Assembly (NCBI RefSeq): GCF_014199205.1
Contig: NZ_JACIJD010000024.1
Coordinates: 1 to 58,273 of the forward strand
DNA length: 58,273 nt
Origin: Muricoccus pecuniae
GTDB taxonomy: Bacteria; Pseudomonadota; Alphaproteobacteria; Acetobacterales; Acetobacteraceae
Reading direction: 5' to 3'
The notes below the pieces were generated by a model. That model was not told the DNA's origin, did not search any database, and saw only the letters and a program-made list of their open reading frames with translations. A program made the position numbers and the translations under genes. Of the stretch, positions 8,114-16,044 are shown piece by piece; within the stretch, counting starts at the first letter, position 1; each line of letters begins with the position of its first letter.

Positions 8114-9288
8114 TGGAAGGGCTAACTCCTCAATCCATGGATCATGATCTCGCCGAGACCCTCACGCGCTGGCGCCGACACCTCCATGCGAACCCGGATG
8201 TCACGGGGCAAGAAGGCCCGACCGCGGATTTCGTCGCCCAACGTTTGCGTGAACTCGGCATTTCCGAGGTGGAAACAGGCGTCGGCGGGCACGGGGTGGT
8301 GGCAACCATCCGCCGCGGCGGCGGCAACCGGAGCGTCGGCCTCCGCGGCGACATGGACGCCCTGCCGATCCAGGAGGCGAGCACCGAGCTTCCCTGGCAC
8401 AGCACCCGCCCCGGCGTGATGCATGCCTGCGGGCATGACGGCCACACCACCGCCCTGCTCGGCGCGGCGGCCCTGCTGATGCGGGACGAGAGCTGGTCCG
8501 GCACGGTGCGCCTCGTCTTCCAGCCGGCGGAGGAAGGCGGCGGCGGCGCGCGGTCGATGGTCGATGATGGCCTGTTCCAACGCTTCCCCATGGACCGCAT
8601 CTTCGGCTGGCACAACTGGCCCGGCCTGCCCGTGGGCACCATCGCCGTGCATGATGGCCCGGTGATGGCGGCCGGCAAGCGCTTCCGCATCCTCGTCGAG
8701 GGCCATGCGGGCCATGCCGCCCTGCCGCACCTGACGCATGATCCCATCGTGGCGGCGGGCCACGCCATCGTCGCCTGCCAGTCCATCGTCTCCCGCAACC
8801 TCGATCCCCTCGACTCCGCCGTGGTCAGCCTCACCACGATCGAGGGCGGCGAGGCCTGGAACCAGATCGCGGCCCGGGTGGAGATCAAGGGCTCCATGCG
8901 CTTCCTGCACGAGGCGACGGGGCGGATGATCGAGGAGGGGCTGCACCGCATCGCGCGCGGGCTGTCGGAGACCTTCCAGCTCCGCGCCACGGCGGAGGTG
9001 CTGGGCGGCGTGGACGCGACGACGAACCACCCGGCCGAGCGCGACCTCGCCGCCGGGGCCGCCGCCGCCGTCGCCCCGCTCCGCCGCGACCTGCCCGCCG
9101 CGATGACCGGCGAGGACTTCTCCGTCTTCCTGGGCCAGGTGCCCGGCGCCTTCGTCTGGATCGGCAACGGCCCGGCCGAGGGGGGACGCGAGCTGCACAA
9201 CCCGAATTACGACTTCGACGACCGGGTGCTGCCCACCGCCAGCCGCTTCCTCGCGGAGACGGCCCGGCGCGCCCTGGCCGGCGACTAG
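8113..9288 (+). CDS. M20 family amidohydrolase (hippurate hydrolase-like)
   Basis: This 391-residue amidohydrolase belongs to the M20D group (hippurate hydrolase, IAA-amino acid hydrolase, N-acyl amino acid deacylase). It shows RRHLHANPD at the N-terminus, the metal motif HACGHDGHT near 107-115, and the PAEEGGGGA motif near 144 with the catalytic Glu. A conserved GHAGHAALPH dimerisation loop and a C-terminal MTGEDFSVF and LHNPNYDFDD follow, the latter giving the last His ligand. Such enzymes cleave N-acyl or N-aroyl amino acids in the cytoplasm. The ATG at 8113 has GGAG eight bases upstream; an internal ATG at 8137 lacks such a site. The AGGAGG overlapping its stop codon serves the next gene, so the two form an operon. 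Substrate unknown. Confidence 0.88.
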   Translation: MEGLTPQSMDHDLAETLTRWRRHLHANPDVTGQEGPTADFVAQRLRELGISEVETGVGGHGVVATIRRGGGNRSVGLRGDMDALPIQEASTELPWHSTRPGVMHACGHDGHTTALLGAAALLMRDESWSGTVRLVFQPAEEGGGGARSMVDDGLFQRFPMDRIFGWHNWPGLPVGTIAVHDGPVMAAGKRFRILVEGHAGHAALPHLTHDPIVAAGHAIVACQSIVSRNLDPLDSAVVSLTTIEGGEAWNQIAARVEIKGSMRFLHEATGRMIEEGLHRIARGLSETFQLRATAEVLGGVDATTNHPAERDLAAGAAAAVAPLRRDLPAAMTGEDFSVFLGQVPGAFVWIGNGPAEGGRELHNPNYDFDDRVLPTASRFLAETARRALAGD

Positions 9289-9299
9289 GAGGAACGCGG

Positions 9300-11933
9300 G
9301 TGGCGCTGCCGGTCTCCCTCTCCGGCCACGGGCTGAAGCCGGGCTTCCGCGACACCTCGCTCTTCGCGCCGCGCAGCGTCGCCCTGCTGGCGGACCCCGC
9401 CCTGCCGGCCTCCCCCGTGCTGGCGCGCAACCTGGCCGCGGGCGGGTTCAAGGGCCCGCTGCACGCCGTCGGCCATCCCTGGCCGGGCATGGCGCATGCG
9501 GAAGGGCTGGAGGCACTGCCGGCCGCGCCCGATCTCGCCGTGCTCTCCCTCCCGCCCGCCGCGATCGAGAGGACCATGGCCGCGCTCGGGGCGCGCGGCT
9601 GCCACGCGGCGGTGGTGCCGGGCCCCGCGCCGGACCTCGCCACTATCTGCGCGCGGACCGGGGTTCGCGCCCTGGGCGACCACTCCTTCGGCCTCTGCGT
9701 GCCGTCCCTCGGGCTGAATGCCTCGCTCTCCCACCTCATGCCGCGGCCGGGGCGGCTGGCGCTGCTCTGCCAGTCCTCCGCCCTGGCGCGGGCGGTGATC
9801 GACTGGGCGGAGGGGGAGGCGGTGGGCTTCACCCTCATCGCGGGGATCGGCACGAATCTCGACTACGGCTTCGCCGGCGCGCTCGACTGGCTGGCGCGGG
9901 ACGCGGCGACCGGCGCCATCCTGCTGGACCTCCGCCGCATCAAGAACCGGCGGCTCTTCATCTCCTCTGCCCGCGCGGCGGCGCGCAGCCGGCCGGTGGT
10001 GGCGCAGCGGCCCGGCCATGCCGGGCGGGGCGCGGCGGATGCCGTGATGGGGGCGGCGCTGCGCCGGGCCGGCGTCCTGCGCGTACAGGGGCTGGAGGAC
10101 CTGCTCTCCGCCGCCGAGACCCTGGCGCGGGTGAAGCCCTCCGCCCGCCCGGGACCGGATGGCCAGCGCGGGGACCGGATCGCTATCGTCACCAACGGCT
10201 ACGGGCCGGGGCAGATGGCGGCCGATGCCGCGCTGCGCGGCGGCGGGCGGCTGGCCGAGATCACCCCCGAGGCGCGCTCCGTGCTCGACCTCGCGCTTCT
10301 CGGCGGATGGGCGGGGGAGAACCCGCTCGCGCTGCCGATGGGTCAGGCGCACCGCCTCGGGGAGGCGGCCGTCCTCCTCTCGGCCTTGCGGGAAGTGGAT
10401 TCGGTGGTGGCCATCCACGCGCCCGCGCCGGAGGAGGACCCCGCCCTCGCGGCCGAGAACCTCGCCGCCGCGGCGGCCACGGCGGGGCGGGGCGGACGGA
10501 GCGCGCCGGTGCTGGCCGCCTGGCTCGGCCAGTCCGTCGCTGGGGCGCAGCGGCGGGCCCTCGCCGAGCGGGGCATCGCCGTTTTCGCCACGCCCGAGGC
10601 GGCGGTGCAGGGCGCGCTGCACCTCGCCCAGGACCGGCGCAACCGGGCCGCCGCTGCGGAGCTGCCGCCGAGCGAGGTGCTGGAGGTCACGCCCGACCGG
10701 GCGCGGGTCGCGGCCCTGTTCCGCCGGGTGCGCGAGGCCGGGCGCCTGCGCCTGGACGAGGCGGAGGCGCTCTCCGTGCTGGAGGCCTATGGCCTCCCCA
10801 TCATCCCGCACCGCACGGCCGCCACGGTGGAGGAGGCCGTCGAGGCCGCCGAGGCACTCGGATGGCCCGCGGTGCTGAAGGTGCTGAGCCCGGACCTGCC
10901 GGCCAAGACGGAGGTCGGCGCCGTCGCCCTGAACCTCGCCGACGCCGCCGCCCTGCGAGGCGCCGCGGAGGCGATGGCGGCGCGGCTCGCCCGGTCGAGC
11001 CCCGGGCTCGTCCCGCATGGCTGGATGGTGCAGCGGCAATCCCCGCGCGGGCGCGAGCTGCGGCTGAGGACGGGCGACGACCCCATGTTCGGCCCCTGGA
11101 TCGGCTTCGGCACCGGTGGCACCGCCGCCGGGATGGAGAGCGATGAGGCCCACGACCTTCCCCCGCTCAACCGGGCCCTCGCCCTCTCCCTCATCGCGCG
11201 TACCCGCGTCTCCCGGCTGCTCGACGGGTGGCGGGACCATCCGGCGGTGTCGCGGGAGGGTCTGGCGGAGGCGCTGGTGGGCCTCTCGCAGCTCTCGGTG
11301 GATTTCCCCGAGATCGCCTCGGTCACCGTCAATCCCCTCGTCGCCCGTGAGGACGGGATGGAGGTGCTGGACGCCGACCTCGCCCTGCGCCCGGAGGGAG
11401 AGGTGGGCTTCCTCGCCATCCCCCCCTATCCGGCGGAACTCGCCCAGCCCTTCACCATCCGGGACGGGCGGCAGGTGCTGGTGCGGCCGATCCGGCCGGA
11501 GGATGCGGAGGGCGTTGCCGCCTTCGTCCGGCGAGTCTCGCCGGAGGATCTGCGCTACCGCTTCTTCAACCGGCTGCGCGAGCTGCCGCCGGCCCAGATC
11601 GCGCGCCTGACCCAGATCGACTACGACCGCGAGATGGCCTTCACCGCCCTGGATGGCGAGGCGATTGCCGGGGTGAGCCGGCTGGTGCTGGACCAGGAAG
11701 GCGGGGGCGAGTTCGCCATCCTCATCGACGGCGCCTGGAAGCGCGGCGGCCTCGCGCGCCACCTGATGGCGAGGCTGGTGGACTGGGGACGCAGCCGGGG
11801 GCTGAAGCGCATCTCGGGCCAAGTGCTGGCCGACAATACCGGCATGCTGCGCTTCGTGCGCGTCATCGGCTTCGAGACGCGGCGAACCGAGGACCCGGAG
11901 ATCCTCGAAGCCTACCTGACCCTGGAAGAGTAG
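9300..11933 (+). CDS. acyl-CoA ligase (ADP-forming)-like/GNAT acetyltransferase fusion, Pat type
   Basis: This 877-residue protein has the domain order of protein lysine acetyltransferase Pat/YfiQ. A CoA-binding Rossmann domain (about 15-140) and succinyl-CoA-ligase-like domains (about 150-450) come first. An ATP-grasp domain follows (about 480-700, with WPAVLKVLSPDLPAKTE), then a C-terminal GNAT domain (about 715-877). In Pat the GNAT domain acetylates lysines of metabolic enzymes such as acetyl-CoA synthetase. A GHAG tetrad near residue 238 aligns plausibly with the phosphohistidine SHTG of active ADP-forming ligases, so loss of ligase activity is not assured. The GTG start is set by AGGAGG with 7-nt spacing, overlapping the stop of the amidohydrolase. 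A hairpin follows its stop. The family call is firm; whether both halves are active is inference. Confidence 0.88.
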   Translation: MALPVSLSGHGLKPGFRDTSLFAPRSVALLADPALPASPVLARNLAAGGFKGPLHAVGHPWPGMAHAEGLEALPAAPDLAVLSLPPAAIERTMAALGARGCHAAVVPGPAPDLATICARTGVRALGDHSFGLCVPSLGLNASLSHLMPRPGRLALLCQSSALARAVIDWAEGEAVGFTLIAGIGTNLDYGFAGALDWLARDAATGAILLDLRRIKNRRLFISSARAAARSRPVVAQRPGHAGRGAADAVMGAALRRAGVLRVQGLEDLLSAAETLARVKPSARPGPDGQRGDRIAIVTNGYGPGQMAADAALRGGGRLAEITPEARSVLDLALLGGWAGENPLALPMGQAHRLGEAAVLLSALREVDSVVAIHAPAPEEDPALAAENLAAAAATAGRGGRSAPVLAAWLGQSVAGAQRRALAERGIAVFATPEAAVQGALHLAQDRRNRAAAAELPPSEVLEVTPDRARVAALFRRVREAGRLRLDEAEALSVLEAYGLPIIPHRTAATVEEAVEAAEALGWPAVLKVLSPDLPAKTEVGAVALNLADAAALRGAAEAMAARLARSSPGLVPHGWMVQRQSPRGRELRLRTGDDPMFGPWIGFGTGGTAAGMESDEAHDLPPLNRALALSLIARTRVSRLLDGWRDHPAVSREGLAEALVGLSQLSVDFPEIASVTVNPLVAREDGMEVLDADLALRPEGEVGFLAIPPYPAELAQPFTIRDGRQVLVRPIRPEDAEGVAAFVRRVSPEDLRYRFFNRLRELPPAQIARLTQIDYDREMAFTALDGEAIAGVSRLVLDQEGGGEFAILIDGAWKRGGLARHLMARLVDWGRSRGLKRISGQVLADNTGMLRFVRVIGFETRRTEDPEILEAYLTLEE

Positions 11934-11938
11934 CGGAG

Positions 11939-11958
11939 GGCGGGGCGGTGGCCCCGCC
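11939..11958. terminator. GC hairpin between convergent genes
   Basis: GGCGGGGC and GCCCCGCC enclose the loop GGTG, immediately after the Pat-like stop and touching the stop codon of the convergent XRE gene. There is no T-run, so activity as a shared terminator is inferred from position. Confidence 0.5.
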
Positions 11959-12836
11959 TAGTGCATCCGCGTCTCGGCCAGGAGCAGCCGCACGCGCGCG
12001 GCGGCCTCCGCGCCCTTGCGCGCCTCGCGCCAGGCAGCCTCGGCGACGCGCTGATGGATCGAGACGGCCTCGTCCGCCGCCGTGATCGTCCCGACGCCGA
12101 TGGCGCCGATCGGCACACTGTCCGGCTGGAAGGGATTGGCGCAGAGATGGGCACGGTCCCGCGCGCGCAGGACGATGAAGTTCCCATTCGGCTCGGCGTC
12201 GGGTAGCAGCCCGATCTGCAGGCCCATGGGCACGCTCTCCATCAGCGCCGCCACATTCTCCAGCTCCGTCCGGGCAGCGACGCGGCAGCGATGGCGCACC
12301 CGCTCGGACAGGTTCATGGCGGGGGCAATGCCGTCCACCAGGAAGGAGCGGAGGGCCTGCTCGCTCACCATGGCGATGATCGAGGGGCGGCGGGACTGGT
12401 AGGCCTTCTTCCGGGCGGCGAGGAGGCCGAGGGCCTGCTCCGCGGCGCCGTGGAAGGCGAGGCGCTCGGGCGCCGCATCGGCCGCTTCCGCCAGCGCATC
12501 CGTCAGCGCCGCGTCATAGGCGTCCGTCGTCACGAGGGTGCAGAGGGCTCCGCCGAGCTGAAGGATCTGCTCCGCATCCTCCTCCACCTGCCGCAGCCGC
12601 TCCTGCAGGGCGAGCGGGCGCGAGAAATACTCGACCCCGATCCCAAGAAGGGAAAGAGGCGAGATCTTCAATAGCTCCGCGAGGCGCCGGATCGTGTCCA
12701 GCTTGATAACCTCGCCCTTTTCATAGCGATAAAGGGCAGCGCGCGACACGCCGAGTCTTGCCGCGATCTCCTCGGCCCGAAGACCGGATTCGAGGCGATA
12801 TGCCCTCAGTTGCTGGCCGATATCGGCAAACCGCAT
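11958..12836 (-). CDS. XRE-family helix-turn-helix transcriptional regulator
   Basis: This 292-residue regulator starts with a canonical XRE HTH (about 6-62: RLESGLRAEEIAARLGVS, then ALYRYEKGE). A roughly 220-residue C-terminal region of unrecognised type follows, presumably for ligand binding or dimerisation. The start at 12836 has GAGGGA six bases upstream; ATGs at 12854 and 12866 would add 6 or 10 residues, and the latter also has a GGAAAGG. It lies downstream of hyi and glxR on the same strand, separated from glxR by about 140 bp holding a long dyad at 12916-12950. That spacing suggests its own, probably autoregulated, promoter. It may control the adjacent glyoxylate/hydroxypyruvate genes, which is inference from neighbourhood. 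Confidence 0.82.
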   Translation of the reverse strand: MRFADIGQQLRAYRLESGLRAEEIAARLGVSRAALYRYEKGEVIKLDTIRRLAELLKISPLSLLGIGVEYFSRPLALQERLRQVEEDAEQILQLGGALCTLVTTDAYDAALTDALAEAADAAPERLAFHGAAEQALGLLAARKKAYQSRRPSIIAMVSEQALRSFLVDGIAPAMNLSERVRHRCRVAARTELENVAALMESVPMGLQIGLLPDAEPNGNFIVLRARDRAHLCANPFQPDSVPIGAIGVGTITAADEAVSIHQRVAEAAWREARKGAEAAARVRLLLAETRMH

Positions 12837-12915
12837 GGCAGGTCCCTCGCTCATCCTGGCACTCATCGCTGCCTTTCCGACTGGGCCATCTCACCCTATT
12901 GGATTCGTGGCTCTA

Positions 12916-12950
12916 AATGCTCGTTTCATCGATGCGATGCAACGAGCATT
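12916..12950. promoter_or_regulatory. 35-bp dyad, candidate operator of the XRE regulator
   Basis: Arms AATGCTCGTT (12916-12925) and AACGAGCATT (12941-12950) are perfect complements. Inside them CATCG (12927-12931) and CGATG (12935-12939) are also complementary, all sharing the centre at 12933. In total 15 of 16 symmetric pairs match. It sits in a locally AT-rich stretch upstream of the XRE gene and downstream of glxR. No T-run follows on either strand, so it looks more like a protein-binding site than a terminator. Confidence 0.6.
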
Positions 12951-12975
12951 AAAGCGTTAGTGTAAAAACTCTGCA

Positions 12976-13848
12976 TCACATGTCGTGAGATGCCAATTTT
13001 TCGAGGGCCTGGACCAGCGCCGAGTGATCTTTTTGTGCACCACCGGCCGCGGATACAACCGAGAAGAGCTGTTGTGCCGAAGCGGTATGGGGAAGTGCAA
13101 CGCCGAGTTCGCGCGCTGATTGCAGGGCGAGATTGAGATCCTTCTGATGCAGCGCGATCCGGAAACCCGGCTCGAAGGTCTTGCGGATCATGCGCTCGCC
13201 ATGGATCTCAAGGATCCGCGAGGAGGCGAAGCCACCCATCAGCGCTTCCCTCACCTTCGCCGGATCGGCGCCGGCCTTGCTCGCGAAGACGAGGGCCTCG
13301 GCCACGGCCTCGATATTCAGCGCGACGATGATCTGGTTCGCGACCTTCGTCGTCTGCCCCGCGCCGTTGCCGCCGACGAGGGTGATATTCTTGCCCATGG
13401 CCTGGAAGAGCGGCGTGGCCCGCTCGAAGGCCGCCTCGGGGCCGCCCACCATGATGGTAAGCGCGGCGTTCCGCGCGCCCACCTCGCCGCCGGAGACGGG
13501 GGCGTCGAGATAGTCGCAGCCCCTGGCATTCACGCGCGCGGCGAAGTCCTTCGTCGCTGTGGGGCTGATCGAGGACATGTCGATGACGAGGGTACCCGGG
13601 CGCAGCGCCTCGGCCACCCCGCCCTCGCCGAAGAGCACGGCCTCGACATCGGGCGTGTCGGGCAGCATCAGGATCACCACCTCGGCGGCCCTGGCGACCT
13701 CCGCGGGGGAGGGAAGGACGGTCGCGGCGCCGCGGATCTCCTCCGTCAGGCTCGCGCGCTCCGGCACGAACAACTCGTGCCCCGCCCTCGCGAGGTTGAG
13801 CGCCATCGGGCGGCCCATGATCCCGAGGCCGATGAATCCGATCTTCAT
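12976..13848 (-). CDS. glxR: 2-hydroxy-3-oxopropionate (tartronate semialdehyde) reductase
   Basis: This 290-residue enzyme of the beta-hydroxyacid dehydrogenase family reduces tartronate semialdehyde to D-glycerate with NAD(P)H in glyoxylate and glycolate use. It shows the N-terminal dinucleotide motif GFIGLGIMG and the family signature DAPVSGGEVGA near 115-125. Catalytic Lys168 lies in GAGQTTKVANQ, and a late HQKDL segment is present. Length matches GarR/GlxR. The call to this member over 3-hydroxyisobutyrate dehydrogenase rests on its pairing with hydroxypyruvate isomerase, whose stop is 25 bp before this start. Together they interconvert hydroxypyruvate, tartronate semialdehyde and glycerate. 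No glyoxylate carboligase gene is present in the window. Confidence 0.88.
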   Translation of the reverse strand: MKIGFIGLGIMGRPMALNLARAGHELFVPERASLTEEIRGAATVLPSPAEVARAAEVVILMLPDTPDVEAVLFGEGGVAEALRPGTLVIDMSSISPTATKDFAARVNARGCDYLDAPVSGGEVGARNAALTIMVGGPEAAFERATPLFQAMGKNITLVGGNGAGQTTKVANQIIVALNIEAVAEALVFASKAGADPAKVREALMGGFASSRILEIHGERMIRKTFEPGFRIALHQKDLNLALQSARELGVALPHTASAQQLFSVVSAAGGAQKDHSALVQALEKLASHDM

Positions 13849-13873
13849 GCTTTCTCGTTCCCTCTCCGGATTA

Positions 13874-14653
13874 TCAGGGCCGCCACGGCGTGAACCAGGC
13901 CAGCCCGTCCTCGGTGCGGCCGGCCGGGCGGTACTCGCAGCCGATCCATCCGCCGTAGCCCATGGCGTCGAGGCGGCCGAAGACGAAGGGCCAGTTCACC
14001 TCGCCCGTGCCGGGCTCGTGCCGGCCGGGCGTGTCGGCCATCTGCGCGTGGGCGATCAGCGGCAGCAGGGCCTCGAACCTCCGGGTGATGTCCCCCTCTG
14101 TTACCTGCGCGTGGTAAAGATCGAATTGAAGCCCGACGCGCCCGCGCCCAACCGCCTCGATCAGGGAGGCGGCCTGGGCGGTGGTGTTCAGCATGTAGCC
14201 CGGCACGTCGCGGTGGTTGATCGGCTCGATCACCGGCAACACGCCCTGCGCGGCGCAGCGCTCGGCGGCCCAGAGGAGGTTGTTGGCGAAAGTCGCGACG
14301 AGCCTCTCGCGCTCCATGCCCGCCGGCGCGATGCCGGCCATCAGGTGCAGGCGGGGGCAGCCGAGCGCACCGGCATAGTCGAGCGCGCGCAGGACCGAGT
14401 CGCGGAACTCCTCCTCGCGCCCGGCCAGGGAGGCGATACCCCTCTCGCCCAGGGACGGGTCGCCCGGCGGCGCGTTGAACAGGACGAGCTGCAGCCCGGC
14501 ATCGTCCAGCCTTGCCCGGATTTCCCCCGCGGGATGCTCGTAGGGAAAGAGGAACTCGGCCGCCTCGAAGCCCGCGGCGCGCGCCTGCGCGAAGCGCTCG
14601 AGGAAGTCGTGCTCGGTGAACATCATGGAAAGATTCGCGGCGAAGCGCGGCAT
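13874..14653 (-). CDS. hyi: hydroxypyruvate isomerase (TIM barrel)
   Basis: This 259-residue TIM-barrel enzyme is of the Hyi/OtnI family, which isomerises hydroxypyruvate and tartronate semialdehyde. It starts PRFAANLSMMFTE, as family members do. It carries EPINHRDVPGY with a catalytic Glu near 140-150, a QFDLYHAQ metal-ligand strand, and GCEYRP with the second catalytic Glu near 240. An in-frame upstream extension to 14728 exists but lacks similarity to the family. The ATG at 14653 has a G-rich stretch at suitable distance and is preferred. It is the first gene of a hyi-glxR pair and is divergent from the PerM-type permease. Confidence 0.87.
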   Translation of the reverse strand: MPRFAANLSMMFTEHDFLERFAQARAAGFEAAEFLFPYEHPAGEIRARLDDAGLQLVLFNAPPGDPSLGERGIASLAGREEEFRDSVLRALDYAGALGCPRLHLMAGIAPAGMERERLVATFANNLLWAAERCAAQGVLPVIEPINHRDVPGYMLNTTAQAASLIEAVGRGRVGLQFDLYHAQVTEGDITRRFEALLPLIAHAQMADTPGRHEPGTGEVNWPFVFGRLDAMGYGGWIGCEYRPAGRTEDGLAWFTPWRP

Positions 14654-14754
14654 CTGGACACCCCCCGCGCCCGTTTCCCCCGGGGCGCTTTCTGAAATGA
14701 GAGTACCAGCGCCTGCGCGCCGCCCCAAGCGCCGCGGCCGGTCATCGGCGGGAA

Positions 14755-14783
14755 TTGGCCGGCAGCCACGATCACATGATAAC
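14755..14783 (+). promoter_or_regulatory. candidate sigma-70-type promoter of the PerM-like gene
   Basis: TTGGCC (14755-14760) and GATAAC (14778-14783) are separated by exactly 17 bp, each matching the consensus at four of six positions. It lies about 50 bp before the start at 14832, in the divergent space with hyi. Prediction by eye only. Confidence 0.35.
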
Positions 14784-14831
14784 CCCTACCGCAGAGCCGG
14801 GCAGCAGGAGCGGGCCGGAGAGGAGATCCCG

Positions 14832-15917
14832 ATGTCCGATGACAAGCAGTTCCTGGTCCGGCTGATCGGGGTGGTGGTCCTCGTCGCGCTGCTCGCCGGC
14901 TGTTTCTTCGTCCTGCGGCCGTTCCTGTCCTCGCTCCTATGGGCGGTGATCCTCGCCTTCACCACTTGGCCGGTCTATCGCTTCCTGCTGGACCGCGGGA
15001 TCGGGCCCGGGCCGGCGGCGGGGCTGATGGTCGTGGCGATGATGATCGTGATCGGCCTTCCCCTCGCCCTCGCCGCCCCGACCAGCCGCGAGGAGATCGA
15101 GGGGCTCCGCAACGCCGTCCAGAACTTCCTCACGGATGGCCTGCCCGCCCTCGTCGCGATGCTCGGGCGCGTGCCGGTGGCCGGCCCCTTCCTGCAGGAG
15201 CGCTTCGGCGCCGTCGATCTCGGCATCGGCAACCTCTTCAGCGTCCTCCGCCCCTATGCTGGCAGCGTGGCGCAGACGGCGCTCGGCCTGGTGCTGGCCA
15301 TCGTCTCCGGCGTTGCGGAGCTGCTGATCGCCATCCTTCTCTCCTTCTTCTTTTTCCGCGACGGTCCCCGGCTGGCCGAGGCGCTCATCCGGATGGCCGA
15401 GCGGATCGCGGGGGAACGCGGGACGCGGCTGGTCGAGCTGACAGGGGCGGTGACCCAGGGCGTGATCTACGGGCTGCTCGGCACGGCGGTGGTGCAGGGC
15501 GCAATGACGACCTTCGGCCTCTGGCTCTCCGGCGTGCCGCAGCCGGCGCTGCTGGGCATTCTGGCCGGGGTGATCTCGATCCTGCCGATCGGGGCGCCGG
15601 TGGTCTGGATTCCCGCGACCATCTGGCTGCTCGCGAACGGGAGCACGGGCTGGGGCATCTTCATGGGGCTCTATGGCGCCTTCGGCATCTCCTCCGTGGA
15701 CAACTTCATCCGGCCCTGGCTCATCTCCCGCGGGGCGGACCTGCCCCTGCTCCTCACCCTGCTCGGCGCGCTCGGCGGGGCGCTGGCCTTCGGGCTGCTG
15801 GGCCTGTTCCTCGGTCCCGTGCTGCTCGCCGTTGCCTACACCCTCATCCGGGATTGGGCCGCGGACGGGCAGGGGCGGACCGGGCCGAGGCCGATCTGGC
15901 CCTCCTCGCGGGGATGA
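14832..15917 (+). CDS. AI-2E/PerM family membrane permease (UPF0118)
   Basis: This 361-residue integral membrane protein is of the AI-2 exporter/PerM family (PF01594 type). About eight hydrophobic segments can be seen: two at the N-terminus (10-70), a loop region (80-150), and a cluster from about 155 to 345. The family-typical C-terminal half has a conserved glycine/proline-rich segment (SILPIGAPVVWIPATIW) and DNFIRPWLIS. Members have been reported as autoinducer-2 exporters or as sodium/proton antiporters; the substrate here is unknown. The ATG at 14832 has AGGAG seven bases upstream, whereas an in-frame ATG at 14616 would overlap hyi and is rejected. A short CCGGGG/CCCCGG hairpin at 15925-15939 follows. 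Confidence 0.85.
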   Translation: MSDDKQFLVRLIGVVVLVALLAGCFFVLRPFLSSLLWAVILAFTTWPVYRFLLDRGIGPGPAAGLMVVAMMIVIGLPLALAAPTSREEIEGLRNAVQNFLTDGLPALVAMLGRVPVAGPFLQERFGAVDLGIGNLFSVLRPYAGSVAQTALGLVLAIVSGVAELLIAILLSFFFFRDGPRLAEALIRMAERIAGERGTRLVELTGAVTQGVIYGLLGTAVVQGAMTTFGLWLSGVPQPALLGILAGVISILPIGAPVVWIPATIWLLANGSTGWGIFMGLYGAFGISSVDNFIRPWLISRGADLPLLLTLLGALGGALAFGLLGLFLGPVLLAVAYTLIRDWAADGQGRTGPRPIWPSSRG

Positions 15918-16044
15918 GCCGGCGCCGGGGATGCCCCGGTCCCGGCGCTGGACCTGCGGGGCGCGGCGCGTGACGGCAACGATCCGCGCTGGCGGGGCGC
16001 CCCCCCGGGTGGACGACCTCGCGGCCGTCCGCTAGGCGATAGGC

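Noticed and set aside
9285-11822. 845-codon frame antisense to the Pat-like gene
   Set aside because: No domain motif, no ribosome site, and the plus-strand gene shows four recognisable domains in order.
12916-12950. The dyad as a rho-independent terminator for glxR
   Set aside because: No T-run follows on the minus strand, and the 15-pair symmetric structure with AT-rich arms fits an operator better.
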